From DTU032 sp964346175 (GTDB lineage Bacteria > Bacillota > Clostridia > Saccharofermentanales > DTU023), in contig CAYFTG010000007.1 of assembly GCA_964346175.1 (NCBI GenBank), positions 1 through 53,181 on the forward strand: a stretch of DNA of 53,181 nucleotides. The letters run 5' to 3'. A program made the translations under genes and the position numbers. The first letter of the stretch is position 1. Each line of letters begins with the position of its first letter. Shown one piece after another: positions 18,588-26,221 of the stretch. A model generated the notes under the pieces. It was not told the DNA's origin. It searched no databases and saw nothing but the letters and a program-made list of their open reading frames with translations.

Positions 18588-19475
18588 ATGCGGCGCTCAT
18601 TATTATTTTTGCCCGGCAATCAAGCTTCGATCATTCAAAACGGCATGGTTCTGCCGGCTGATGCCCTGATTTTTGATCTGGAAGATGCTGTGGCTCTGGA
18701 CGAGAAGGACAGCGCGAGGGATCTGGTCACCTCCGCATTGCGCCATCTGGATTTCGGAAAACGCGAAAAGATTGTCCGCATCAACGAGGACCGTAGCTTG
18801 CGCGATGAGGATATCCGAGCTGTAGTTCTAGCGGGTGCCGATACCATAATGCCGCCGAAGGTAGTCGGCTCTGCTTTATTGAAAGAGATTGATGTATTGC
18901 TGACTGAAATCGAGAGCGAGGCAGGGATTGAACTCGGGCGGACTAAGTTACTGCCCTTGATCGAAACTGCGGCCGGAATCGAATTTGCGTATGAAGCCGC
19001 AACCGCTAGTGAGCGTGTGGTGGCCTTAGCTTTGGGTGGCGAAGACTTGGCAGTCGATCTCGGTTGCAAACGTACTAAGGAGGGTAGAGAGCTCCTGTAC
19101 AGTCGACAGCGTTTGATTATTGCTGCTCGAGCCGCCGGTATCGAGCCGATTGATACGCCTTTTACGGATGCGCACGATAACGTGGGACTCCTCGAAGATG
19201 CTCTCTTCGCGAAAGCTCTGGGCTTTGGCGGCAAGCTCGTAATTTCACCTCACCACCTGAAGGGAGTGCATCAGGCTTTTACGCCGACTAGAGCAGAAAT
19301 CGACTATGCGTTGGAAGTGATTGAGGTCATGGAAGAGGCGCTACGTTCCGGCTCCGGTGCCGTATCTCTGCGTGGGAAGATGGTTGATAAGCCGGTGTAC
19401 GAACAGGCGCAAAAAGTTGTGGCAATTGCTCGTGCGAGTGGTATCTTGCAGGTAGAGGAGGGCTGCCAGTGCTAA
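18588..19475 (+). CDS. citE: Citrate/citramalate lyase beta subunit
   Basis: Lyase subunit that cleaves the acyl-thioester intermediate, releasing pyruvate from citramalyl-ACP (oxaloacetate if the substrate were citrate). The HpcH/HpaI-type barrel motifs are present: RRSLLFLPGN, DALIFDLEDAVAL, TIMPPKVVG, LLPLIETAAGI and ALGGEDLAVDLG. 295 residues, normal length. The next gene starts inside its last codons (7-base overlap). Confidence 0.95.
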   Translation: MRRSLLFLPGNQASIIQNGMVLPADALIFDLEDAVALDEKDSARDLVTSALRHLDFGKREKIVRINEDRSLRDEDIRAVVLAGADTIMPPKVVGSALLKEIDVLLTEIESEAGIELGRTKLLPLIETAAGIEFAYEAATASERVVALALGGEDLAVDLGCKRTKEGRELLYSRQRLIIAARAAGIEPIDTPFTDAHDNVGLLEDALFAKALGFGGKLVISPHHLKGVHQAFTPTRAEIDYALEVIEVMEEALRSGSGAVSLRGKMVDKPVYEQAQKVVAIARASGILQVEEGCQC

Positions 19476-20878
19476 GCAAAGAATATAGTGAGATTAAAAA
19501 AGCGATCCAAGCTTCACCGCTTGAAGATGGTATGACGATCTCTTTTCATCATCATCTGAGGAACGGTGATTATGTCCTGAATATGGTGATGTCGGTGATT
19601 GCGGATTTGGGTTTCAGGAACCTGACTATCAATGCGAGTGCTCTTTTCGCCTGTCATGAGCCGCTGCTTGAACATATTAGGAGGGGCGTTGTCACAGGCC
19701 TCGAATGTAACTATATGGATGCGACTCTAGGAGAAGAGATCAGTCACGGCTTGTTGTCCAAGCCTGTAATTTTCCGCAGCCATGGCGGTCGTCCGGCAGA
19801 TCTCGCCCGCAAAGATGCGCAGATCGATGTCGCTTTTATTGCTGCCTCGAGCGCTGATTGTGCCGGCAACTGCAACGGTTTAGAAGGTAGATCAGCTTTT
19901 GGCTCGATCGGTTACGCTATGGCGGATGCGGAGTACGCCCACCACGTCATTGTCATCAGTGATCACAAAGCGGCTTATCCCTTGCAACGAGCCTCCATAA
20001 ATGAGACTAAGGTCGATGCAGTTGTTTTTGTAGATTCAATCGGAGATCCGGAGAAGATTGTCTCCGGTACAACTCGTGTTTCTCGTGATCCGGTCGCGCT
20101 GCTCATGGCGGATGTGGCTGTTGACGTCATAGCGGCTTCAGGCCTTTTTGAAGATGGCTTCTCTTTTCAAACCGGCGCCGGTGGCACCTCGCTGGCTGTA
20201 GCACAGGCGGTAAGTGAACGGATGGCGGCCGAGGGCATTCAGGGTAGCTTTGCTTCCGGGGGTATAACCGGCATGTTAGTGGACATGTTGCAAGCCGGAC
20301 TCTTTCAGAATCTGCTCGACGTGCAGTGTTTTGACCGGGCTGCGGTCGAGTCGATCAAGCACGATCTGCGCCACATCGAGATCAGCGCCATGCGTTATGC
20401 CAGCCCTGAGGCCAAAAGCAACGTGGCGAAGCATTTGGATGTCGTCATCCTAGGTGCGACGGAAATCGATCTTGATTTTAATGTCAACGTACATACCGAT
20501 TCTAACGGCATTATTATGGGCGGCTCCGGTGGTCACAGCGACACGGCTGCGGAGGCTGCCATGTCGCTGATTATAGCGCCACTATATAGAGCCAGGTTGC
20601 CTCTAATTGTGGAGCGGGTTGGATGTATCTCGACACCGGGCAAAGATGTCGATGTCCTCCTGACTCAGTTCGGATTGGCGGTAAACCCCTGTCGTAGAGA
20701 TCTCAAGGAACGCTTTCAGGCAGCGGCGCTGCCACTCTTCGACTTGTCAGACTTGAAGTCAAAAGCTGAGCAAATCTGTGGTGTGCCACAGCCTGTCAAG
20801 AAAAAAGACCGCACAGTTGCCCAAGTACGGTCTCGAGATGGAGAGATTTTGGATCTGATTTATGAGCTGGGCTCTTAA
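19469..20878 (+). CDS. citF: Citrate/citramalate lyase alpha subunit (acyl-ACP transferase)
   Basis: Exchanges the acetyl group on the carrier protein for the substrate, forming citramalyl-ACP (or citryl-ACP) and acetate. 469 residues, slightly shorter than the common 500-520. It shows SFHHHLRNGDYVLNMVM, FRSHGGRPADLARKDAQID, SFQTGAGGTSLAVAQAV, FASGGITG and MGGSGGHSDTAAEA. GTG start at 19469 with GAGGAGG upstream. Its TAA overlaps the stop of the convergent gene within TTAA (20875-20878). No ligase gene (citC) is seen in the operon. Confidence 0.95.
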   Translation: MLSKEYSEIKKAIQASPLEDGMTISFHHHLRNGDYVLNMVMSVIADLGFRNLTINASALFACHEPLLEHIRRGVVTGLECNYMDATLGEEISHGLLSKPVIFRSHGGRPADLARKDAQIDVAFIAASSADCAGNCNGLEGRSAFGSIGYAMADAEYAHHVIVISDHKAAYPLQRASINETKVDAVVFVDSIGDPEKIVSGTTRVSRDPVALLMADVAVDVIAASGLFEDGFSFQTGAGGTSLAVAQAVSERMAAEGIQGSFASGGITGMLVDMLQAGLFQNLLDVQCFDRAAVESIKHDLRHIEISAMRYASPEAKSNVAKHLDVVILGATEIDLDFNVNVHTDSNGIIMGGSGGHSDTAAEAAMSLIIAPLYRARLPLIVERVGCISTPGKDVDVLLTQFGLAVNPCRRDLKERFQAAALPLFDLSDLKSKAEQICGVPQPVKKKDRTVAQVRSRDGEILDLIYELGS

Positions 20879-21921
20879 GGAGTTTCCGCTTCTGCTTTTT
20901 TGAAGCTTCTGCGAATTCGTTGATTTTGCTCTAGAAAAGTCATGGTGTCTGCAACGGTTTCCTCGAAGGGGCGTGGCGAGTAGTCCAGTTCTTTTCGGGC
21001 TTTTTCGTGGGAAAAATTGGAATTACTTTCCAATGAATAGATCGCATAAGGGGTAAACAGCGGACGTCTTTTCCGGAGTTTGCCCCAGAACTCAAACAAT
21101 GGTGCCAAGAGTTTGACTAGGTTAAAAGGTGCAAATCTGCGAATCGGTTTTCTGCCGCAATAGTCTGCTGCGAGGCGACACAATTCACTCATGGCGTAGA
21201 TGTGATTACTCAAAATATAGCATTCTCCGGAACGGCCCTTTTCTGCTGCAGCAATGAGACCGTCGGCGACGTCACGAACATCAACCATATCGTAGCCGCC
21301 TTTGACTAAAGTGTTCAGGCGGCTGTTAGCGAAATCAAGCAAAACTTGCACCAAACGTCCGTTGAGATAATCGTTGGGGCCGACTATACCTGATGGGTGA
21401 ACGACAACGACATCTAGGCCTTCGCGACCGGCTTGCATAACCTTTTCCGTAGCTTCAGCTTTGGTTTTGGCGTAAGCTCCCTTTACCCAATCGGGATTAA
21501 ATTCACTGACTTCAGTGATGGGGGCATCGAATTTTTTCTCAGGGATTGCGTGTACAGAGCTACAGTAAAGCAGGCGCTTGGCTTTATATTTGCGGGCGCA
21601 GTCGATCATGTTTTGAGTGCCCTCAACGTTGGTTTGTCTCATGCGCGGATCCTGCTTTGAAGCGATGGAGATCATGCTGGCTAGGTGCAAAATCACGATA
21701 TCCTTATCTTCCAGTCCGCTGAAAATGGCGGCTAAAGTCCAAGGCTTAGTGATGTCACCACTGTAGATTTCACAATTGAGTCCCTGCAAGGCTGCGGGGC
21801 GCTCGTTTTCCATGATGAGACAGCGCACACTTTCGCCTTTTTGTAGGAGTTTGCGTACAACGGTATTGCCGAGATGCCCGGAAGCTCCGCTTACGATATA
21901 AGTAGTTTTTTTATTTATCAT
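20875..21921 (-). CDS. NAD(P)-dependent epimerase/dehydratase (extended SDR)
   Basis: 348-residue extended short-chain dehydrogenase with an N-terminal Rossmann motif (VSGASGHLGNTVVRKLL), a Ser in the LLYCSSVHA segment and the catalytic YxxxK (YAKTK). It resembles the dihydroflavonol-reductase-like/UDP-sugar epimerase group, whose bacterial members act on varied substrates, so the reaction cannot be assigned. The ATG at 21921 has GGAG at a normal distance. It is convergent with citF and shares its terminal four bases. Nothing ties it functionally to the fermentation operon. Confidence 0.85.
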   Translation of the reverse strand: MINKKTTYIVSGASGHLGNTVVRKLLQKGESVRCLIMENERPAALQGLNCEIYSGDITKPWTLAAIFSGLEDKDIVILHLASMISIASKQDPRMRQTNVEGTQNMIDCARKYKAKRLLYCSSVHAIPEKKFDAPITEVSEFNPDWVKGAYAKTKAEATEKVMQAGREGLDVVVVHPSGIVGPNDYLNGRLVQVLLDFANSRLNTLVKGGYDMVDVRDVADGLIAAAEKGRSGECYILSNHIYAMSELCRLAADYCGRKPIRRFAPFNLVKLLAPLFEFWGKLRKRRPLFTPYAIYSLESNSNFSHEKARKELDYSPRPFEETVADTMTFLEQNQRIRRSFKKAEAETP

Positions 21922-22165
21922 TCTTTACTCCGAAAATGTCTTGCAAGAATCTTCTGACCGTATTTCTTATTCTAAAGCTGCAAGAGCCGCTGTTTTCAGA
22001 CTTAGCGTCAAGAAATGTGGCAAGACAGTGATAACTTATGAAGCTGAAGGCAAAGACAGGATGATCAGCTGAGCGGAGGCAGAGATCGGCGATAACTGAT
22101 AAAATGTTAAGAACTTAGATTTCACTGCTGTCTTGCTGCTAGGGCAGCTAAAAATGGAGGCAAAT
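21922..22165. other. Divergent intergenic region
   Basis: About 240 bases between the epimerase and the P-loop/SAD gene, which read away from each other, so promoters for both must lie here. I see only weak -10-like elements (for example GATAAAAT near 22100) and no convincing -35 pairing, riboswitch or terminator. Confidence 0.3.
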
Positions 22166-23125
22166 ATGTCATTTTCACAGCGTATGCAGAGAAGCCATTT
22201 GTACAGTGTTTTGTTGTGCCCGCGAGGTGCCGCTCGTCTAGCTGACCAAGGAGCTCAGATTGCTCAGATGTATCTTTCGCCTTATGATCGGCTGATCGGT
22301 GTCATCGGAGAAAGCGGGTCGGGGAAGAGCGTCCTGATCAAGGGTATGTTTCCCGGCTTGGAGCTGACTAACGACGACGAAGGTGTCAACGTTCGCCCCT
22401 TGCCCCTAATGAATTTGGACGATACCGGCTTTTTCACGCCCCATACCTATCACGTTGACATTCGTTTCGAGATGGCCTTTTATCAGGCACACGAACTTGC
22501 GTCTGCGATCATGGAAGCGGTTAGCCGCAAGAAAAGGGTTATCGTTGAACATTTCGACTTGATTTATCCGCATCTTGATATGAATGCTCACCTTCTCTTG
22601 GGGCTAGGCGAGGAGATTATCATCACCAGGCCGAATGTTTTCGGTCCGGAGCCGGATTATATTAAAGATATTGTTTTCGTGTCATTCCCTACACGGCGTA
22701 TGGCGCATACTGCTGAAGATTTGACGGAATTCAGTCTTATTGATCATCGGGTCTTCCATTATGAACACTCCGATGTGCGCTCAGGCTTTATATTGTCTTT
22801 CCACGATAAGCCGAATCTGGATCTCCGTAAGGTTGAAGAGGAAGTTCAGGCTTTAATTGATCAGGATCTGCCCATATCTTTTCTCGACGACACTCACGTC
22901 ATGATCGGCGACCAGCGCCATTATTGCACCGGACCGCGCTTGCATATGAAGAGTACCGGCGGAGTGAAGAATTTCCATATTTACCCTGAATTCGTTGTTG
23001 AGCCTATTTCAGGTGAGTACCAGATGATCGGATTGGTTAATGTCGACAGTGACTACAAATTGTCTCAGCTGAATAAACTGCTGTCTACTGATGTGAGTGC
23101 AGTCTTCAGAGAGGAAGATGATTAA
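22166..23125 (+). CDS. P-loop NTPase-like protein with C-terminal alanyl-tRNA-synthetase SAD-like domain
   Basis: 319 residues; ATG 22166 is preceded by GGAGG (22156-22160). The N-terminal part has a P-loop, VIGESGSGKSVLIKGMFPG (about residues 43-61), followed by a conserved-looking NDDEGVNVRPLPL. The C-terminal part ends with YCTGPRLHMKSTGGVKNFHI, resembling the CGGTHVxxTGEIGxFKI segment of AlaRS/AlaX second additional domains, and an HxxxH (HRVFH) lies upstream. I recall database proteins named 'alanine-tRNA synthetase second additional domain-containing' in glutamate fermenters, but could not check. It sits 5 bases before citXG, so a role in lyase maturation or activation is possible. Function unknown. 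Confidence 0.65.
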   Translation: MSFSQRMQRSHLYSVLLCPRGAARLADQGAQIAQMYLSPYDRLIGVIGESGSGKSVLIKGMFPGLELTNDDEGVNVRPLPLMNLDDTGFFTPHTYHVDIRFEMAFYQAHELASAIMEAVSRKKRVIVEHFDLIYPHLDMNAHLLLGLGEEIIITRPNVFGPEPDYIKDIVFVSFPTRRMAHTAEDLTEFSLIDHRVFHYEHSDVRSGFILSFHDKPNLDLRKVEEEVQALIDQDLPISFLDDTHVMIGDQRHYCTGPRLHMKSTGGVKNFHIYPEFVVEPISGEYQMIGLVNVDSDYKLSQLNKLLSTDVSAVFREEDD

Positions 23126-23130
23126 TTCAG

Positions 23131-24777
23131 ATGCCGGGAAAAGCGGAACTAGCAGGGAATACTTCTCGGATGGAGACGGCTGAACAAGACTTGATGACGC
23201 CGGAGGGTTTGCCTGCTGTTTTGAAAGCTCGTGATCGCCGCGATAGTAGACGCCGCACATTGTTGGCTGAAGGTGGTGGCTGTGTCTTGACCGTTACGCT
23301 GCTGATGCCCGGTGATGTAAAGACGAATAATTTGTCGCGAGCTTTCTTGCGCGAGTACTGTTCTTATTTGCGCAAGCAGTTGAAAGGGCAGGGTTTTGGC
23401 ATTGTCCGTGAAGAGGCCTTGGCTGATTCAGGCGGCGATGCCTATTTTTTCGTCTTTACTCCCGCTACAAAGCCGGAACGGCTGAAGAATTTCGCCATTC
23501 TCATGGAAGAGGAAAGTGAGTGGGCGCGTGTGCTCGATCTCGATTTGTATGTGTCCGCTGAGGAGGAACTATCTCGTACTACGCTGGAGCGCCCGCAGCG
23601 CCGTTGTCTAATCTGCGCAGAACCTGCCCATGCCTGTAGCCGTTCGCGCAGTCACGAGCTTGTTGTGCTTCAGGAGAGGGTGCGCAGCTTTCAGACCGAG
23701 GGATTGAAGCAGCTTGTCTCTGAACGCATGCAGAGCGCAGCTATTGCTGCAGCTGTGATGGAGATTTTGGTTACGCCTAAGCCTGGTCTGGTGACCGCGA
23801 ATGATTCAGGCTCGCATCCGGACATGGATCGCTTCACCTACGCGAATAGTATTGCTGCGCTGTCGGGATATTTCACTTCGGCTGCAATCTGTGGGCTGGA
23901 AGAAGCTTTTGAACGTGAAAAGGGCTCGACGGCCGGCTCGACTTGCCGGGCAGCGGAATTGCAGAGACTTGGACTTAGGGCGGAGCGCCACATGTTTGCC
24001 GCTACTGAGGGTGTCAATACTCACAAAGGCTTCATCTACCTTAGCGGCATTACCTTAGCAGCTGCTGCTTCTCTCGTGCTTGAGCCGTCGCTGCTGGCCG
24101 GACCTGACGAAGTGGATGAAGCTCAGATTATAGAGCGTTGGCAAGAAGAGATTAGTCGTTGGACCTCGTTAGTATCGCAAGCTCAATCTGCTAGGAGAAA
24201 TCAGGCTAGTACAGACTCTCAAAAAAATCAGGCTGTTTCCGCCGAAGCCGAGGAGACGACAGGGGAGAGCCTAAAACGCTTACATGATATTAGAGGAGTT
24301 CGCGGGGAAGCCACTTCCGGTCTGAAGAACGTGTTCGAGCTGTCCTTGCCTTTTTATCGCGGTTTGCGTCAGAGAGCCATCACCAAAAACGATGCCGCAG
24401 CAATAACCCTCCTTCTTTTGTTAGCTGCAGTGGAGGATACAACCTTGATCAAACGCGCAGGTTTGCAGGAAGCCCGTGCAATCCGAGAGGAGATTGCAGA
24501 ATTTTTCTCCACGATGGCGCAGACTTCTGCCGTTTGTCCTTCTGAACTTGCTTGGAGTTCGGGTAGAAACGAACGAGGAATTGAGTACATAGATCAAGTC
24601 GCAGAGAAGGCACTTTCGTCGCTATGCTTAGATCAGATTGCTGAACAGCAGGACGGCGTCATTTCTTATATAGAGCTGTGGTCCGATTTATTTCGTCAAG
24701 AGGGGTACAGTGGCGGCGGGGCTGCGGATCTCCTTGCTGTCACCCTTCTTGTGCTAAAATTATTGCTTAATATCTGA
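23131..24777 (+). CDS. citXG: CitX-CitG fusion: lyase prosthetic-group transferase and synthase
   Basis: Bifunctional maturation enzyme for the CitDEF-type lyase. Residues about 20-185 are CitX-like, the transferase that loads the prosthetic group on CitD Ser14; this part ends with the typical RRCLICAEPAHACSRSRSH. Residues about 195-548 are CitG-like (triphosphoribosyl-dephospho-CoA synthase), with TPKPGLV, NDSGSHPDMDRFTYANSI and GVNTHKGFIYLSGI. A roughly 35-residue Gln/Ser/Glu-rich linker interrupts CitG near 345-380. The start is uncertain: ATG 23131 lacks a good ribosome site, and ATG 23170 or 23194 are alternatives. It follows the P-loop/SAD gene by 5 bases. Confidence 0.9.
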   Translation: MPGKAELAGNTSRMETAEQDLMTPEGLPAVLKARDRRDSRRRTLLAEGGGCVLTVTLLMPGDVKTNNLSRAFLREYCSYLRKQLKGQGFGIVREEALADSGGDAYFFVFTPATKPERLKNFAILMEEESEWARVLDLDLYVSAEEELSRTTLERPQRRCLICAEPAHACSRSRSHELVVLQERVRSFQTEGLKQLVSERMQSAAIAAAVMEILVTPKPGLVTANDSGSHPDMDRFTYANSIAALSGYFTSAAICGLEEAFEREKGSTAGSTCRAAELQRLGLRAERHMFAATEGVNTHKGFIYLSGITLAAAASLVLEPSLLAGPDEVDEAQIIERWQEEISRWTSLVSQAQSARRNQASTDSQKNQAVSAEAEETTGESLKRLHDIRGVRGEATSGLKNVFELSLPFYRGLRQRAITKNDAAAITLLLLLAAVEDTTLIKRAGLQEARAIREEIAEFFSTMAQTSAVCPSELAWSSGRNERGIEYIDQVAEKALSSLCLDQIAEQQDGVISYIELWSDLFRQEGYSGGGAADLLAVTLLVLKLLLNI

Positions 24778-24816
24778 AGTAGTGAAAGAAAAAAGCAAAT
24801 CAAACTGGAGAGAGAC

Positions 24817-25860
24817 GTGACGATGACTTTGTTTTCTAAAATTTCTAAAATCTTTACTGCCGACTGGGGCACTTTGTTTCGCTCAACTCGGCAGTTGCGT
24901 AAGGACTCTGGGCGTGGGTTTTTTGATCTTCTTTTTGACCAGCAGCGGATGTTTAGTCGGGGTGGCTACACTTGGGCTGAATATTCTCTCTACGAATTTG
25001 ACCGCATCCGTGATCCTAACTTGCGGGCTAGCTTCGGATCTGAATATTATGATAATAAGCTGATTGTCCGTAGCAGTTCGACCGCTGCATCGCAGGAGAT
25101 CTTTACCGATAAATCCAAATTCAATAAAATTTTTCGTGAGTATCTGGGCCGGGAATATCTAGACCTGAGCACGGCAACGGAAACCGATTTCAGAGATTTT
25201 GTTAGTAGGAACAAGGTCTTTTTTGCTAAAATTCCGACGGGCCACGGTGGCGACGGAGTCAGGCGCATTTCGCTTGACCCGGGTTCTGACCTTAGTCAAA
25301 CCTATCAGGAACTTTTGGAGCAGGGGCTTACTGTCTTAGAAGAAGAAATAATAATGCACGAGGGCATGAGAGCTGTTTCGCCTACATCACTATGTAGTTT
25401 ACGTATCGGAACGGTCCTCCAAAAGGATGGAAGTGTTGAGATACTTTATATGCGTTTGCGCACTGCCATGAAGGATCCGGTAGTTGACAACATATCGCGC
25501 GGCGGCGGCTTTTCTAAAATCTCGGACGATGGTGTACTGATGAATCCTTGTGTCACTTTCAAACCCTACCGACGCTATGTCACACATCACCCCATAACGG
25601 GTACTGAGTTTGTGGGCTTCAAGCTGCCAATGTTTGATCAGGTGCAGGGTTATGTGCGCGAACTGGCTCAGCTTGTGCCTGAGCAAAGGTATGTAGGCTG
25701 GGATATTGCATTGACTGAGAAGGGGCCTGTAGTCATTGAAGGAAACGAAAAACCTTCACTGTACATGTATCAGGCGGCACAGTTTTTCCCGGATGATGTC
25801 GGCCCTAGGGCAAATCTGGAAAAGGTCTTTGGCATATCATTGCCTGCACCGAAGCTCTAG
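24817..25860 (+). CDS. ATP-grasp protein (sugar-transfer-associated type)
   Basis: 347-residue ATP-grasp-fold protein. It contains KIPTGHGGDGVRRISL as the flexible nucleotide loop, LEEEIIMHEGM, and the metal-binding end motif GWDIALTEKGPVVIEGNEKP. This pattern resembles the sugar-transfer-associated ATP-grasp group, often near capsule or glycan genes, that ligates a carboxylate to an amine or thiol. GTG 24817 follows GGAGAGA; an ATG two codons later is possible. It begins 39 bases after citXG, so it may be cotranscribed, but its nature fits the downstream envelope genes better. Substrate unknown. Confidence 0.75.
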   Translation: MTMTLFSKISKIFTADWGTLFRSTRQLRKDSGRGFFDLLFDQQRMFSRGGYTWAEYSLYEFDRIRDPNLRASFGSEYYDNKLIVRSSSTAASQEIFTDKSKFNKIFREYLGREYLDLSTATETDFRDFVSRNKVFFAKIPTGHGGDGVRRISLDPGSDLSQTYQELLEQGLTVLEEEIIMHEGMRAVSPTSLCSLRIGTVLQKDGSVEILYMRLRTAMKDPVVDNISRGGGFSKISDDGVLMNPCVTFKPYRRYVTHHPITGTEFVGFKLPMFDQVQGYVRELAQLVPEQRYVGWDIALTEKGPVVIEGNEKPSLYMYQAAQFFPDDVGPRANLEKVFGISLPAPKL

Positions 25861-26221
25861 TACGATGGCTGTAAAGCAGCTGTGGCTGGACTTTGGGCTA
25901 ATGCAGAAAGTGATTTTCACTATGCTATAATCAGGCAAGTTCTAGAGGGCGAATTTAGTCAAAAACAGATGGTTCAGAAACTTATATACTTGGCAGCAAG
26001 AAAAACGTTTGAGAATTTCGAGGCGGTGAATTCGGCTTTGAAATTCTTCTATTTTGTAAAGGTTTATCGTTTTTAGTGTTGAGTTCATAAATTCGACGTA
26101 TTTGACATTAGCTTGTAATGAAATCGAGAGACCTTTTTATTGCAGACGAAGTTAAGAGCTGCTATACTTTTAAAAACTGGACCGGTGCTTAATGCCTGTC
26201 CGGTCTGGATTAGAGGTTGAG
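25861..26221 (+). other. Intergenic region before the SH3b-NlpC gene
   Basis: No convincing gene. It holds a perfect extended -10 (TGCTATAAT, 25923-25931) and, about 90 bases on, an A/T-rich inverted repeat (GAATTTC 26013-26019 with GAAATTC 26040-26046) followed by TTCTATTTT, which together could bound a short transcript. A better-supported promoter for the next gene lies at 26140-26168. A GACCGG/CCGGTC inverted repeat (26180-26205) sits between that promoter and the ribosome-binding site. Confidence 0.35.
26140..26168 (+). promoter_or_regulatory. Candidate promoter for the SH3b-NlpC gene
   Basis: TTGCAG (26140-26145), exactly 17 bases, then TATACT (26163-26168). The expected transcript begins near 26175, leaving about 45 bases of leader that include a GACCGG...CCGGTC inverted repeat. 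Confidence 0.5.

Noticed and set aside
20780..20840. A terminator-like AGACCG/CGGTCT pair at the end of citF
   Set aside because: It lies inside the coding sequence, has a long loop and no T-tract.
25882..26076. A small protein gene in the intergenic region
   Set aside because: No ribosome-binding site, biased composition, and it overlaps promoter-like elements; nothing family-like in the translation.
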